From assembly GCF_900233005.1 (NCBI RefSeq), contig NZ_LT960611.1, positions 1,922,001 through 1,986,000 on the forward strand: a stretch of 64,000 nucleotides of DNA, read 5' to 3'. The notes under the pieces were generated by a model. That model saw only the letters and a program-made list of their open reading frames with translations. It made no database searches and had not been told where the DNA came from. The DNA is from Vibrio tapetis subsp. tapetis (GTDB lineage: Bacteria > Pseudomonadota > Gammaproteobacteria > Enterobacterales > Vibrionaceae). The position numbers and the translations under genes are program-made. Shown piece after piece: positions 51,643 through 60,171 of this stretch (position 1 is its first letter; each line of letters begins with the position of its first letter).

Positions 51643-52320
51643 TCAATGACGAAAGATCTCCGACGTTAAGTCCACAGAACGGCACAGCGATGGAATATCC
51701 GGTAAAGTCATTTGATTGCCAGACTCTATAATATAGCCATCATTTTTGAGTTTTTTTATGGCCCTAGAAAGCGTTTCTGGCGTCATGCCTAACTGAGTAG
51801 CTAATAGCTTTTTTGTTACAGGCAAAGACACTTTACCTTGGGTTGCCACTTGAGCACGATATAGCTCCGCCAACTTCATCACCAACCTCTGGTTCGCGTT
51901 CACCTGAGTTAATATGTTCAACGTACTCATTAAGTGACAGATCTTATTACTCATGTAATTCATGACTTTCAAAGAGACCTCAGGAGAGCCGGAGAAAACA
52001 CTCAGAACGTCTTCGTAACCAAAGCCGAGTAAGTCGGTATCTTGCTCGACACGAGCACTCATAGGGTACTTTCTTGGCTCCATAAACATGGCCATTTCAG
52101 CAATCAACTCCCCAGCTAAGAAGACTTTAAACAGTTTTTCATCGCCATTTGGCATCAGCTGATAAAGCGTGACTTTTCCTTTTTCGACCAGATACATGGT
52201 CGTCGCGTTATCCCCTTTATTGAATAGTTGTTCACCCGCAACACATCGGATCGACACTTTCGACTCAAACAGTTTTTCTTTCTGATCGGCATTTAACAAA
52301 GAAATTATGGAGCACGGCAT
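51643..52320 (-). CDS. Crp/Fnr-family regulator (DNR/NnrR-like)
   Basis: A 225-residue regulator. The N-terminal cyclic-nucleotide-binding-fold domain (GEQLFNKGDNATTMYLVEKG, then LYQLMPNGDEKLFKVFLAGE) is followed by a long dimer helix and a winged helix containing LLATQLGMTPETLSRAIKKL. The Fnr cysteine quartet is missing, which fits DNR/NnrR-type nitric-oxide sensors that bind heme instead. AAGGAGG before the ATG at 52320 decides the start. An FNR-type box lies 17 bp upstream, and NnrS is encoded nearby, both consistent with NO sensing; the ligand is inferred. Confidence 0.85.
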   Translation of the reverse strand: MPCSIISLLNADQKEKLFESKVSIRCVAGEQLFNKGDNATTMYLVEKGKVTLYQLMPNGDEKLFKVFLAGELIAEMAMFMEPRKYPMSARVEQDTDLLGFGYEDVLSVFSGSPEVSLKVMNYMSNKICHLMSTLNILTQVNANQRLVMKLAELYRAQVATQGKVSLPVTKKLLATQLGMTPETLSRAIKKLKNDGYIIESGNQMTLPDIPSLCRSVDLTSEIFRH

Positions 52321-52336
52321 TTTAGCCTCCTTCAGC

Positions 52337-52350
52337 TTGATAATTATCAA
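52337..52350. promoter_or_regulatory. FNR/DNR-type box (TTGAT-N4-ATCAA)
   Basis: TTGATAATTATCAA is a perfect match to the Fnr/DNR consensus. For the plus-strand operon a -10 element TACAAT sits at 52374-52379, placing the box centre near -41.5, the class II activator position. For the regulator gene itself, 17 bp downstream on the minus strand, the site would sit in the leader or promoter and could give autorepression. Confidence 0.85.
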
Positions 52351-52382
52351 GCGTACTACTGCTTACAAGCCCATACAATACA

Positions 52383-52399
52383 AATGATAATCATTATTA
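52383..52399 (+). promoter_or_regulatory. Fur box over the transcription start of the small-peptide operon
   Basis: AATGATAATCATTATTA matches the core of the Fur consensus (AATGATAATCATTATC) at 15 of 16 core positions. It begins a few bases after the -10 element TACAAT, i.e. at the predicted start point, where Fur would block the promoter. Confidence 0.8.
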
Positions 52400-52427
52400 A
52401 CCACTAACCAACAAATACGGAGCACTT

Positions 52428-52511
52428 ATGGACAGTATCAGTCATGCATTTCGGTTAATCAGCCTTGTCGCGATACTCGCCATCATGGTGCCCATTATTC
52501 TTTTCGCGTAG
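52428..52511 (+). CDS. 27-residue hydrophobic peptide
   Basis: A very short gene with GGAG five bases before its ATG. The peptide begins MDSISHAFRLISLVAILAIM and ends VPIILFA: a polar N-terminus and one membrane span. It ends 8 bp before the methyltransferase ATG, and its stop codon overlaps that gene's ribosome site (TAGGAGG), so translation is probably coupled. It lies behind the FNR/Fur promoter as first gene of the operon. Similar tiny membrane peptides are found as subunits of respiratory oxidases; no such link is shown here. Confidence 0.6.
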   Translation: MDSISHAFRLISLVAILAIMVPIILFA

Positions 52512-52519
52512 GAGGATCT

Positions 52520-53323
52520 ATGCCTGAAAATCTTGCAATGCCAAATGAAACGAGAGAAACATCAAAAACCCCGGGCCACTGGGTTCTCGCTCAATTGGGT
52601 AAGAAAGTACTTCGCCCCGGTGGCAAAGACCTTACCTTGAAAATGCTGAGCAACTTAGCGATTACTCGCGCCGATAACGTTGTAGAGTTTGCTCCAGGGA
52701 TGGGATACACCGCACGCTTGTGTTTAGCGAAATCTCCGAATACCTATACTGCAATTGAGCAAAACGAACAGGCCGCCAATATTGTCCGCTCTTACCTGAC
52801 TGGCAAAGAACAAATTTGCCATGTCGGCAGTGCTCAAGAAACTGGCTTAGAACACGCGCAAGCAACCGTCGTTTATGGTGAAGCCATGCTCACCATGCAG
52901 TCAGACGCCAAGAAAAATGACATCGTGGCAGAAGCGGCTCGCATCTTAGCCAATGGCGGCCGATATGGCATTCATGAACTGTGTATTTCCCCTGATGGCA
53001 TCGATGACCATCAAAAGCGTGCCATTCAAAAAGACATTTCTGAAACCATTCAACACCCAGCCAAACCACTAACCCCTAGCGAGTGGAAACACTTAATGGA
53101 GGCTAATGGTTTTGAAATTGAGTTTGAAGCGGTCTCTCCAATGCACTTACTTGAGCCAAAGCGCATGATTGATGATGAAGGCCTGTTCGGTTTCTTAAAG
53201 ATCGTTAAAAACCTACTCACTAAGCCAGAAGCAAGAAAACGCGTACTCGGGATGCGGTCAGTGTTTCGTAAACACAAAGACAACCTATCGGCCATCACGC
53301 TTGTAGCAAAAAAGGTTAAGTAG
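52520..53323 (+). CDS. SAM-dependent methyltransferase
   Basis: A 267-residue class I methyltransferase. Motif I is VVEFAPGMGYTARLCLAKSP (about residues 53-72), with TAIEQNEQAA as motif II; the later VVYGEAMLTMQSD and ILANGGRYGIHELC complete the fold. The substrate cannot be told. GGAGG is well placed before the ATG. It lies between the 27-residue peptide gene and the cupin gene (2-bp gap), all presumably under the FNR/Fur-type promoter at 52337-52399, so a role in nitric oxide or iron stress is likely by context. Confidence 0.85.
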   Translation: MPENLAMPNETRETSKTPGHWVLAQLGKKVLRPGGKDLTLKMLSNLAITRADNVVEFAPGMGYTARLCLAKSPNTYTAIEQNEQAANIVRSYLTGKEQICHVGSAQETGLEHAQATVVYGEAMLTMQSDAKKNDIVAEAARILANGGRYGIHELCISPDGIDDHQKRAIQKDISETIQHPAKPLTPSEWKHLMEANGFEIEFEAVSPMHLLEPKRMIDDEGLFGFLKIVKNLLTKPEARKRVLGMRSVFRKHKDNLSAITLVAKKVK

Positions 53324-53325
53324 CT

Positions 53326-53649
53326 ATGTTTGAATACACTCTATATGAAGACCTAGCCGATCAGGTTGATATTCCAAAAGCGGGTATCACCAGTTGCCCA
53401 GTGTACAAAAGTAAACGTCTACGAGGTGTCATTTTCGGCTTCGCTGAGGGCGAGGAGATGTCTGAACACACGGCTGCTGTCCCTGCTATTGCGCAAATAT
53501 TGGAAGGGGAGTGCACCTTTACTTTTGAAGAAGAATCGAAAGAATTGAAGGCTGGCGCGTGGGTTCACATGGATGCCCACCTCCCCCACAGCATTACCGC
53601 CAAAACCTCGCTTAAACTAATGCTGTATTTATTAAGAGAACCCAAATAG
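53326..53649 (+). CDS. Small cupin-fold protein
   Basis: A 107-residue single-domain cupin. GEEMSEHTAAVPAIAQILEG corresponds to cupin motif 1 with one His, and LKAGAWVHMDAHLPHSI to motif 2 with a His pair region. Only part of the standard metal ligands is seen. It is the last gene of the operon with the methyltransferase. Cupins of this size next to NO-responsive genes often carry metals or sense them; function here is unknown. Confidence 0.8.
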   Translation: MFEYTLYEDLADQVDIPKAGITSCPVYKSKRLRGVIFGFAEGEEMSEHTAAVPAIAQILEGECTFTFEEESKELKAGAWVHMDAHLPHSITAKTSLKLMLYLLREPK

Positions 53650-53758
53650 CCCAACACGCGTCATCCACTACCATCTGCGATGCGGATTATAGTGGTTGGC
53701 GCATGTTCTTCTTAAGGACCAATCAAGCTTCAATAACATTCACTCCTCAATATCATCG

Positions 53759-54967
53759 TTACCCTTCTTTCCCATCAATTCTTGTGGATGCCAAAGTGCT
53801 TCGAAAGACAATGAAGTAAATAACAAAACTCATTACCATGGCAATGTCATCACTTTTGCCAAATGATATATCCAACCCAAAAAGATCTACAAACTGGGCG
53901 ACTAAAGGCAATACTACAAGCATCATCATGAGCTTAATGCTAGGGCTGTAGCTCAGTTGATGTCCTGTATGCTTTTGTCCAACGACCAGCATAATTAACA
54001 GTAACGCTGCGCTCATGACACCTGAAAATACATGACTCATGGCCGTCATATTTTCTGTCTGGCCCAAAATGGCATTTACACCGATCACAGAAAATCCAAC
54101 GGCGATCAAAATATAGAGGCTGTACCCAAGTTGGACATAAACGTCACGCCATACTTTGGGCAAGTGCCAATCATTAAGGATATTCAAAACCGCCGCCGCT
54201 GAAGCCAACGCCAGCCAACCCGAAATTGAACCGCCACCCATAGCGATATTCACGGCCAAATAACCTAAGATAATTGAAATGGCAAAGTTGCGTCTGGTCG
54301 GTTTCGCTACATGACAGACATCAGGAACTTGATATCGACGGATTGCATGGTTCACTATCACCATCGACATCCTGCTCAGCACCGTCAAAAGCAAAACAAT
54401 AAGTAAGCCCACACTGGTATCCATTAACGTCAGAGTGGTGGCCAAGTTACCCGTTAACCAAAAGTAATAACCGATAAACACAACCGAGGTCAGCAAACAA
54501 AGTTGATAGTAAAAGATCCTATGCTTGCGATGCTTCCTTTCTACAATCGATGGTGCTAAAAACTTGAGTAGCAACGTGATGAACAGTAGGTTTGTCATCA
54601 CAAGAGGCCATTCCCCAGCAATGGGCAATAACCATGCTGAGATCCGCGCCAACATCCAGCTTACCACCAGCATGCCGAGTTTTTTTGACTCGACCTTGTT
54701 TGATCCGGTCCAAGCAGGAAAAGCCGTTAATAAGAATCCAGACAAACCGCACATCCCTACCCCGAAAACCAGCTCATGCACAAACCAGATGTCTACGCTC
54801 TCTATGGGCAAAGCTTGACCACTTAAAGGCGTGTTGGCTATGGATAACCAAAGATCACCAAACCCAAAAAGTAGCGTTGCGTAAACCGAGGTAAGAAGAA
54901 AAAAAGGTCGAAATCCACAGCGATAAAGCTCAGAATCAAAATCGGCCCAGTTAGCGCGAAGTGGCAT
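53759..54967 (-). CDS. nnrS: NnrS-family heme/copper membrane protein
   Basis: A 402-residue integral membrane protein with twelve hydrophobic segments. Family features are RCGFRPFFLLTSVYATLLFG near the N-terminus, VHELVFGVGMCGLSGFLLTA with the conserved His-Glu, and HAIRRYQVPD; VFSGVMSAALLLIMLVVG lies in the last third. NnrS proteins contain heme and copper and lessen nitrosative stress, including nitrosylated iron species, in Vibrio and other bacteria. GGAGA precedes the ATG. Its start overlaps the end of the ABC ATPase gene by 17 bp, so it is the last gene of a TonB receptor / ABC transporter operon. Confidence 0.92.
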   Translation of the reverse strand: MPLRANWADFDSELYRCGFRPFFLLTSVYATLLFGFGDLWLSIANTPLSGQALPIESVDIWFVHELVFGVGMCGLSGFLLTAFPAWTGSNKVESKKLGMLVVSWMLARISAWLLPIAGEWPLVMTNLLFITLLLKFLAPSIVERKHRKHRIFYYQLCLLTSVVFIGYYFWLTGNLATTLTLMDTSVGLLIVLLLTVLSRMSMVIVNHAIRRYQVPDVCHVAKPTRRNFAISIILGYLAVNIAMGGGSISGWLALASAAAVLNILNDWHLPKVWRDVYVQLGYSLYILIAVGFSVIGVNAILGQTENMTAMSHVFSGVMSAALLLIMLVVGQKHTGHQLSYSPSIKLMMMLVVLPLVAQFVDLFGLDISFGKSDDIAMVMSFVIYFIVFRSTLASTRIDGKEG

Positions 54968-55712
54968 AAGATTCTCCGGTTTGAAAAGCAGACTTTACAG
55001 AATCTATTTTTAGAAGGTTCAGAGCACTGCCATAAAGATAATCCTGATCTCGTTGCTTTCTTGGACGGTCAATAACATGGCGATGAGCCAGTCTACCGGG
55101 CTTATCGGTTAATACCATCACTTCATCCGCAAGCCGAATGGCCTCCATGATGTCATGAGTAATGAAGAGAACCGTGAGCCCCCTGTGTTCAATTTCAGAG
55201 ATTAATAGATCATAAAGATCCTCTTTTAGGCCAATATCTAACGCACTAAAAGGTTCATCAAGCAAAAGCAACTCTGGCTTTACAGCAAATGAACGAGCCA
55301 TCGCTACCCTTTGTTTCATCCCACCGCTCAATTCATGAGGATACTTGGCAAGATCTTCATCATGCAGCCCGACCTCACTTGCCAATTTAATTGCGGCTGT
55401 TTCTCGTTCACCACGAGCGACACCTTGCGCTTTCATCCCCCAACTAATGTTGTCTTTGCAGTTTTTCCACGGCAATAGTCTAGGGTCTTGAAAAAGCACA
55501 GCAGTGCTCTCAAAGCTGCTGATAATGCTATGGTTTTCATCTTCAAGTAAGTTGGCTATTAGGTTTAATAACGTGGTTTTTCCGCAACCAGAGCGGCCCA
55601 CGATCGCAAGCACCTTGCCTTGTTCCAGTTCAAGACTCATATCTTCGAGTACTGGCTTGCCATCAAACGCATAACTTAGCTGGTTTACGCTCAACTTTTT
55701 AGTCCGATTCAC
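54951..55712 (-). CDS. ABC transporter ATP-binding protein (TauB/SsuB type)
   Basis: A 253-residue ATPase. Walker A is GRSGCGKTTLLN, the Q-loop is in VLFQDPRLLPWKN, the signature motif is HELSGGMKQRVAMARSF and Walker B is LLLLDEPFSALD. LLPWKN and the size are typical of the nitrate/sulfonate/taurine class. The chosen start is GTG at 55712, with GGAG seven bases upstream; it overlaps the permease gene by 14 bp. An upstream ATG at 55790 would add 26 residues inside the permease and is less likely. Confidence 0.9.
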   Translation of the reverse strand: MNRTKKLSVNQLSYAFDGKPVLEDMSLELEQGKVLAIVGRSGCGKTTLLNLIANLLEDENHSIISSFESTAVLFQDPRLLPWKNCKDNISWGMKAQGVARGERETAAIKLASEVGLHDEDLAKYPHELSGGMKQRVAMARSFAVKPELLLLDEPFSALDIGLKEDLYDLLISEIEHRGLTVLFITHDIMEAIRLADEVMVLTDKPGRLAHRHVIDRPRKQRDQDYLYGSALNLLKIDSVKSAFQTGESYATSR

Positions 55713-56487
55713 GCCATTTCTCCACTTTACGTTTAATGGGTTCAAATACAGCGTATTCCGCGATAAGTAACACAGATACGATGGCAACAATCCATGCCAT
55801 GGTGGCGGCGGTATCGATATTGACCCTAGCAGAAGCGAGGCCAGCGCCGACTCCGCTATTACTAGAGAGCAGCTCGGCCATCACAACCACTTTCCAAGAA
55901 GTGCCTAAAGCCGTAATCCAAGAGGGAAATAAATAAGACAGAATATGAGGGAATTGCACATCGTAGAACAGCATCCATCGAGACACGCCGAAGCTGTGTG
56001 CCATTTCGCTTAGCCGTTTATCCAACGTTCTTGCTCCTTGAACACCAGCAGCAAAAGTAATCGGCAGTGCCGTCACAGTAATAGTGAAAATGGCGGTGCT
56101 GTCATCAGCACCGAACCAGAGCAAAGCAAGGACGATCCAAGCGATTGGGGGGACACCTATCAAAATGGTCACCAATGGCCGTACCGCCATTGATAACGTT
56201 GCAGATAGCCCAGACAAGGTGCCCAAAAGGCTACCCAACGTAATCGCTAAGCCAAAGCCCACCAACGCTCGATAAGTCGTTACCCACAAGTACTCGCCCG
56301 CATTACCATCAACGAATAGCTCCTTCAACCGAGTTAAAGAAGCTAAGGGAGACGGCAATATAAAATCACCATAAACATGATTGCCATAGTCCCAGAAAGC
56401 AAAGAAGACCAGAATACTGGCCAGTGCGCCAAATCCACTCCAAACGTAATGGAATGAATTTTTTAGCCAAATTATCAATCTACTCAT
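55699..56487 (-). CDS. ABC transporter permease (TauC/SsuC type)
   Basis: A 262-residue inner-membrane permease with about six hydrophobic segments. GVPPIAWIVLALLWFG and ALGTSWKVVVMAELLSSNSG lead to the EAA-type loop that contacts the ATPase, arranged as in SsuC/TauC. An ATG at 56487 is selected with GAG upstream; a TTG at 56502 overlaps the stop of the binding-protein gene and is the alternative. The middle gene of the importer operon. Confidence 0.88.
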   Translation of the reverse strand: MSRLIIWLKNSFHYVWSGFGALASILVFFAFWDYGNHVYGDFILPSPLASLTRLKELFVDGNAGEYLWVTTYRALVGFGLAITLGSLLGTLSGLSATLSMAVRPLVTILIGVPPIAWIVLALLWFGADDSTAIFTITVTALPITFAAGVQGARTLDKRLSEMAHSFGVSRWMLFYDVQFPHILSYLFPSWITALGTSWKVVVMAELLSSNSGVGAGLASARVNIDTAATMAWIVAIVSVLLIAEYAVFEPIKRKVEKWRESD

Positions 56488-56498
56488 CGTCGCTCTTA

Positions 56499-57506
56499 TC
56501 AACCGAGATAAAAATCGTCGTCAGGCAACCTACCACCGATGATCCCCGGGTTGGATTTTGCAAGAATCGAAAAGAAACGCTCAATTTCAGGTTGTATGTC
56601 TTTCGCCTTTTCGAGGGTAAAGTTTGAATAGGGAATTGAACGCTCAATCACTGGCGCCTTTAAAGACAAGTAAGACTCGCCTAAACGCCCCGCACTTGTC
56701 GGATTATTGACAACCCATTGAGTTGAACGGGCTAGTGACGCATTCAATCGATCGGGTAAGTCTGGCATTTCGTTGAGTAATGCCTCTGAAATCATCATGC
56801 CAGCCTGCGGAATTCGAGCCGCGCCTCCTGTGACTTCTCCCCACGCGTCTTGAAGGCTCACTGCACGATTCATTTTTTTAGCCGCTTTCATGCCTTTCAA
56901 TAATGCGGCCGTTGCCGCCGGTTCTGGTAACACGGCGTGTTTCGCTCTACCGGAAAGCAGCAACTGTAAGCCTTCAAAAGGCGTTCCAACGTAGTTCAAG
57001 CGATAATCTTTGCCATCCTCCATGCCTTTTTCCTTGGCAATGTGTTGAAACACCAGATCAGGCATATCTCCTTTAAATGGCATCACAATATCTTGCCCTT
57101 TTAGCTCTTCGATCGTTTTCACTGATCCATCGGCTGAAATGATGTAGAGCAGCCCCCATGTCATAATGTTCATGAGGCGTACTTTCATCCCCTTGTTATA
57201 TAAGTTAGCCGCGACATAACTCGGCGTTCCGGCCAAATCCCAACGGCCAGAGATAAACTGGGTTCTTAGTACGTCGGGATCTCGATAGGTATTGAAGTTC
57301 AAATTTTCTACAAGGCCCGATAGTGCATCGGTTTCTGCTGCGTGTGCTAACGTGACAGACGGGCCAACTGGAGGCCCATACATGGTCAGCTCTTTTCGTT
57401 TTTTACTTTGCTCGGCGAATGCTATTGCCGGCACCATGCTACTGCCAGCAATGGTTGCCCCGACTAATCCGCAATCACGTAGGAAAGCTCTTCTTGATTT
57501 GCTCAT
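56499..57506 (-). CDS. ABC transporter substrate-binding protein (NMT1/TauA-like), Tat-type signal
   Basis: A 335-residue periplasmic binding protein. The N-terminus MSKSRRAFLRDCGLVGATIA has a twin-arginine motif (SRRAFL), then a hydrophobic stretch ending near AIAFAEQ, which suggests Tat export, as often seen with cofactor-bound or pre-folded proteins. The mature part has the NMT1/SsuA layout (LVENLNFNTYRDPDVLRTQF, AGTPSYVAANLYNKGMKVRL, FQHIAKEKGMEDGKDY). ATG 57506 lies 8 bases after AAGGA; an ATG two codons earlier is possible. Ligand unknown; with TonB receptor and NnrS alongside, a metal complex or organic chelator is more likely than a sulfonate. Confidence 0.85.
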   Translation of the reverse strand: MSKSRRAFLRDCGLVGATIAGSSMVPAIAFAEQSKKRKELTMYGPPVGPSVTLAHAAETDALSGLVENLNFNTYRDPDVLRTQFISGRWDLAGTPSYVAANLYNKGMKVRLMNIMTWGLLYIISADGSVKTIEELKGQDIVMPFKGDMPDLVFQHIAKEKGMEDGKDYRLNYVGTPFEGLQLLLSGRAKHAVLPEPAATAALLKGMKAAKKMNRAVSLQDAWGEVTGGAARIPQAGMMISEALLNEMPDLPDRLNASLARSTQWVVNNPTSAGRLGESYLSLKAPVIERSIPYSNFTLEKAKDIQPEIERFFSILAKSNPGIIGGRLPDDDFYLG

Positions 57507-57518
57507 ATTCATTCGTCC

Positions 57519-59569
57519 TTAAAAGTTGGCTGTAACAGCGGCATAAAAATGTCGTTCTGGAGCTTCTACCAACACTCGGTTGCCTTCTAAAGAAAATTTG
57601 GCCATTGAGTCGGTATAGGATTTGTTGGTGAGATTGTTTACGCCAATTTTGACACCAACGCGGTCAGAGACTTGGGCTGACGCGTACAAGTTAATGACGG
57701 TAAATGCATCCGTCTCCCCAGCATCAAAGCCACTGCCTGAGGTTGGGTCGTCATCAACGTCATTTTGAGCCGCTACGTATCGAATTTGAGTCCCTAAATT
57801 CCATGTTCCGCCCGTGTTAAGGTAGTCAAAGTAATCAAAGAATAAATTGGCTTCAAAAGGGGCAACATAATAAAGCGCTCTGTCGTCAGATGTGTTTTTG
57901 CCATCCGTAAAGTTAAGCGCTAAGCGGGACGCCAATTTTTTCGTTAAGTTAGCTTTGAGATCTATATCCACTCCGCTCATGGTCGCGTCTACGTTTCGCC
58001 AAATGCGAGCATAGTCAGCCGCACCTGTGTCCGTTTGGCCTCTGGCTCTATCTCGGGTGATGAAATCTTTTATATCGTCATAATAGGCGATTGCATCCCA
58101 CTGCCACGACAATCCATGACCACGTGTTCGTCCATAATCTACCCACATTGGGCTCGATTGAGTTGCACCCGCTTCGACGCGACGATGTTGCTCCCAGTTA
58201 ATATCCGGATTGCCTACAGCTCGGGCACTGGTTCCCATTGGTGATCCTGTCACACCAACAAATGAAGGCGCGGCAAAATAACGCTCTTGAGTGTCCGGTG
58301 AGCGAGCAAAGTTTGCCAGCGACAAGTAGGCTGCGAGATCGGATTGATTATCGTAATCCCATTGGAGTTTCGCACTGGCGTGGCCTTCACTTTGATATAA
58401 ATCCACATCTCCGTAGTAATAGCGGTAAAGATCAAGAGCGCTCATGTTCCCTGAATTTGGGGTGCTGGTCGCGAGTGTCGCTTTCGTCGCATCGGCTTTA
58501 ACGTGCTTGTAATTCAAGCCAAAAGAGAGCGTTTGATCCTTAGCGAAATCAAACCTTGATGTTCCTGCGACTAGCCACTCACCCATTTCAACACCAGGGT
58601 ACTGATAAGCGGAAACGTGAGCCAACCCAGGCGTTTTTGGCCCACCGTAGCGTTTGGCATTATGGTTAATATCGGAATAGTGGACACTGATGTTGGTTTT
58701 ACTATCAAAAGCATTCAAATTGGTTTGCGCTTTCAGCCCGGTCATCGTTCTATCGATTTCCGCTCTTTGCTGTTTTGGCTGTTGAGTGTCTCTCAAGCTG
58801 TAGTTATCCGCGGTCCGCTCTAGCGACACCGAATAGATCTCCAATTGCATGTCTTCTACGACGTCGCCATTGAATTTTTCGTCCCAGATAAGCTTGCCAA
58901 CCTGTCGGTCGGTGTTTACTGGGTCGACACCAAACCCTTCTGCGATCACAACAGAACCATTGGCATAGGGCACGCCCTTAACCGTTGGGTTTTATTGTCT
59001 TTGATGATGTCTCGAACGTAGACTAATTTTACATCGGTACTCGAGCGTGGTGTTGCCCCTATGACAAACTGCCCAGCTTGTCGATCATAACCAAAACGAA
59101 CCTCTTCACCCGAAGCGCCTTTATAATGATCTGCAGATTCAACAGCAACGATGGCGCGACCATAAAACTGGCTCGTCTTTTTACGTAAATCAGCAAAGGT
59201 TTCATTTCCATTCGTCGCACTGTTATATGAACTGCCGACGACCACGTTATGTGTTTTCGTCGCTGTAACGGTGTCAATTGCGCCTTCCGTTGGGTGAGTT
59301 TGTGCTTGCACATAAGGCATTTCCCCTCCAGGCTGCCCCAAATCATATAGCGGCATTACTGCAAATGGGCTTGGCTTTGCATGGGCCGACGGTTGCGGAA
59401 TGAAGTCCTCCGCATTGACGGAATGCCCGAGCAATAAAGCTGCCTGTCCAACCAATAAGCTAATCACGGACGTGCTGCTGTATCGGTTGTGGGGCCATAT
59501 CTTGCTGAGCCATAGCTTATTAGCTTTGGCCAATGAATCGGATTGGGAGTTGCTGCTAAGAGTTTTCAT
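57519..59569 (-). pseudogene. TonB-dependent receptor, OprC/NosA (copper receptor) type, frameshifted and without visible plug
   Basis: Composite of about 680 residues in two frames. The first (ATG 59569, AGGG upstream) gives a long signal region and residues up to VRDIIKDNK; the second continues PTVKGVPYANGSVVIAEGFG and runs to the end VEAPERHFYAAVTANF. TADNYSLRDTQQPKQ, FARSPDTQERYF and GKNTSDDRALYYVAPFEANL align by memory with the barrel of OprC/NosA copper receptors. The break is at CCC (58987-58989 on the plus strand as GGG), where CCCC would keep the frame. The usual plug domain (TonB box, LRG...DG motif) is not seen between signal and barrel, so the gene may be a degenerate or plugless receptor. 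Confidence 0.72.
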
Positions 59570-59639
59570 TAATATCCCTTTAACCACTCAGATTGATATT
59601 CAATGGTGAAATCATCTTGCCTAGGTATTAACCAGACTT

Positions 59640-59658
59640 AATGATAACGATTATCATT
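59640..59658. promoter_or_regulatory. Fur box upstream of the TonB receptor operon
   Basis: AATGATAACGATTATCATT is an inverted repeat with 8-bp arms AATGATAA/TTATCATT and a short centre, close to the Fur consensus. It lies 71 bp upstream of the receptor start and 82 bp upstream of the divergent gene at 59740, so it could control either or both. Confidence 0.8.
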
Positions 59659-59739
59659 CTAGTGCAAGGTAATTAATGACACTCTTGACAATAATCAAGG
59701 TACAATCTGCGGCTAATTCAAGACAGAAAGGTTCTACTC

Positions 59740-60087
59740 GTGGAAATGATCATTATTGCCTCAGAGCAACAAAAACGACTTATCATGCTGTTTGGCAAAA
59801 CAATGGCAAAAATGTCAGACAAAGCAGTAATCAACGATTTGAACAATCATGATGTTAAGTCAACGGAATACCCAAGATTTAAAACGGCAACCGATCTACG
59901 AGTAGAACGCATTCAAATACCAGCCAACCCTAAAACCGCTGAACTAGACTGTGGCGACTTTCTTTATCGCTACTTATCTAAGGGTTATGTTTGCTTGGGT
60001 GAACACAAAGGCCAACCAAAACCAAATTTAGAAGCCTGGGGCGTACGCTCGGTTCGTAAATTACGTAATATTGGGTTTGGGCTTTAG
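59740..60087 (+). CDS. Conserved-looking hypothetical protein (115 aa)
   Basis: A 115-residue soluble protein beginning with GTG (59740), with AAAGG about nine bases upstream; an ATG two codons later is possible. It contains GKTMAKMSDKAVINDLNNHD, DLRVERIQIP and DCGDFLYRYLSKGYVCLGEH. No signal peptide or membrane segment. Family not recognised. It is monocistronic, ends at a strong terminator, and shares its upstream region, including a Fur box, with the TonB receptor. Confidence 0.65.
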   Translation: MEMIIIASEQQKRLIMLFGKTMAKMSDKAVINDLNNHDVKSTEYPRFKTATDLRVERIQIPANPKTAELDCGDFLYRYLSKGYVCLGEHKGQPKPNLEAWGVRSVRKLRNIGFGL

Positions 60088-60112
60088 GCGCTAAATTTGG
60101 CTTCAAAATTCT

Positions 60113-60152
60113 AAAAAAAGCCATCACTGAACGATTCAGTGATGGCTTTTTT
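60113..60152. terminator. Bidirectional terminator
   Basis: Perfect arms AAAAAAGCCATCACTGAA and TTCAGTGATGGCTTTTTT around CGA. It serves both the 115-residue gene and the RND pump gene on the other strand. Confidence 0.97.
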
Positions 60153-60171
60153 AGTGACTAGCACTTGCTAA

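Noticed and set aside
59681..59702. TTGACA ... TACAAT as a promoter for the 115-residue gene
   Set aside because: The spacer between these two hexamers is only 10 bp, too short for a sigma-70 promoter; another pairing is possible but not convincing.
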